64,000 bases of DNA from Fodinibacter sp038258215. Its GTDB lineage: Bacteria > Actinomycetota > Actinomycetes > Actinomycetales > Dermatophilaceae. Positions within the stretch are counted from its first letter, which is position 1; each line of letters starts with the position of its first letter. The DNA lies in the NCBI GenBank assembly GCA_038258215.1, contig JBBSQC010000020.1, positions 1 to 64,000 of the forward strand. Reading direction: 5' to 3'. A model generated the notes under the pieces. The model was given only the letters and a program-made list of their open reading frames with translations. It searched no databases and was not told the origin of the DNA. This document shows positions 63,866 to 64,000 of the stretch, piece after piece. The position numbers were made by a program, and so were the translations under genes.

Positions 63866-63897
63866 AGAAAGGGCCCGCCTCACGGCGAGCCCTTTCT
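63866..63897 (-). terminator. Rho-independent terminator after the 5S rRNA gene
   Basis: On the minus strand the arms AGAAAGGGC-TCGCC and GGCG-GGCCCTTTCT form a 14-bp-class stem around GTGA, followed by TTTTG. This is the one classical terminator with a T tract in the window. It lies 11 bp beyond the 5S 3' end, so it ends the rRNA operon. Confidence 0.9.
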
Positions 63898-63908
63898 CGA
63901 AAGTATGT

Positions 63909-64000
63909 CCGGCTGCGTCCTACTCTCCCACACCGTCACCAGTGCAGTACCATCGGCGCTGAAGGGCTTAGCTTCCGGGTTCGGAATGGAGCCGGGCGTT
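63909..64000 (-). rRNA. rrf: 5S ribosomal RNA, 3' part
   Basis: Read on the minus strand from the window edge, the sequence contains the universal 5S segments CATTCCGAACCCGGAAGCTA, AGCCCTTCAGCGCCGATGGT and GGGAGAGTAGGACGC, ending CAGCCGGA at about 63909. About 92 of some 117 nt are inside the window. The rest of the rrn operon (23S, 16S) must lie beyond 64000. The 3' end is set by pairing convention and may be off by one or two bases. Confidence 0.95.

Overview
The window is a 64-kb piece of a high-GC actinobacterial chromosome. GTG starts are frequent, stop/start overlaps (ATGA, GTGA, TGATG) link most neighbouring genes, and the gene order is that of Actinobacteria: pyrR-pyrB-pyrC-carAB-pyrK-pyrD-pyrF-mihF-gmk-rpoZ-coaBC-metK-priA-fmt-rsmB; alaS-ruvX-mltG-aroE-aroC-aroK-aroB-efp-nusB; and TPR-HAD-tlyA-nadK-recN-steA-steB...pyrG-nudix, as around Rv1691-Rv1700 of Mycobacterium tuberculosis. 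PyrD is the class 1B type with a PyrK partner, so this is not a mycobacterium. A relative of Intrasporangiaceae (Micrococcales) is my best guess, by inference only. Nearly all long genes lie on the minus strand. I see no insertion sequence, prophage, CRISPR array or tRNA.

Layout. 1-170: 5' end of a 13E12-type DUF222/HNH gene with a LexA-like box. 240-11400: translation, cofactor and replication genes (rsmB, fmt, priA, metK, coaBC, rpoZ, gmk, mihF), plus a serine hydrolase and a plus-strand DivIVA-like coiled-coil gene. 11401-11831: the only gap above 300 bp; it carries a 17-bp inverted repeat and one copy of an 82-bp dispersed repeat. 11832-21832: a complete de novo pyrimidine operon read pyrR to pyrF, every junction overlapping, with a PyrR-binding-loop-like hairpin directly before the pyrR ribosome site. 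21949-23220: small accessory genes. 23292-30553: nusB, efp, aroB, aroK, aroC, a prepilin peptidase, aroE, mltG, ruvX. 30553-35538: alaS, two small membrane proteins, rarA.

35670-49774 is more accessory: a secreted M28 peptidase, a secreted coiled-coil lytic protein, a GNAT, an alpha/beta hydrolase, aspS, a secreted LolA-like protein coupled to an ABC-2 exporter, a secreted lipase, a VOC protein, a Tat lipoprotein, a YchJ-like protein and a NUDIX hydrolase. 49767-51488 is pyrG. 51688-61738 is an almost gap-free envelope and DNA-repair run: KKTPA-tailed protein, small protein, tlyA, nadK, recN, steA, steB, MraY/WecA-like transferase, MurJ-like flippase, GT4. 61786-63758 holds a HAD phosphatase and a TPR-like protein, and the window ends inside a 5S rRNA gene whose terminator is at 63866-63897.

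The most unusual signals are non-coding or start-site features: long palindromes at gene ends without U tracts, the 82-bp repeat pair next to pyrF and pyrG, the PyrR RNA site, and a tlyA whose conserved N terminus begins at an ATC codon. No clearly new multi-gene system stands out. The nearest candidate is the MraY-like/MurJ/GT4 set fused to steAB.
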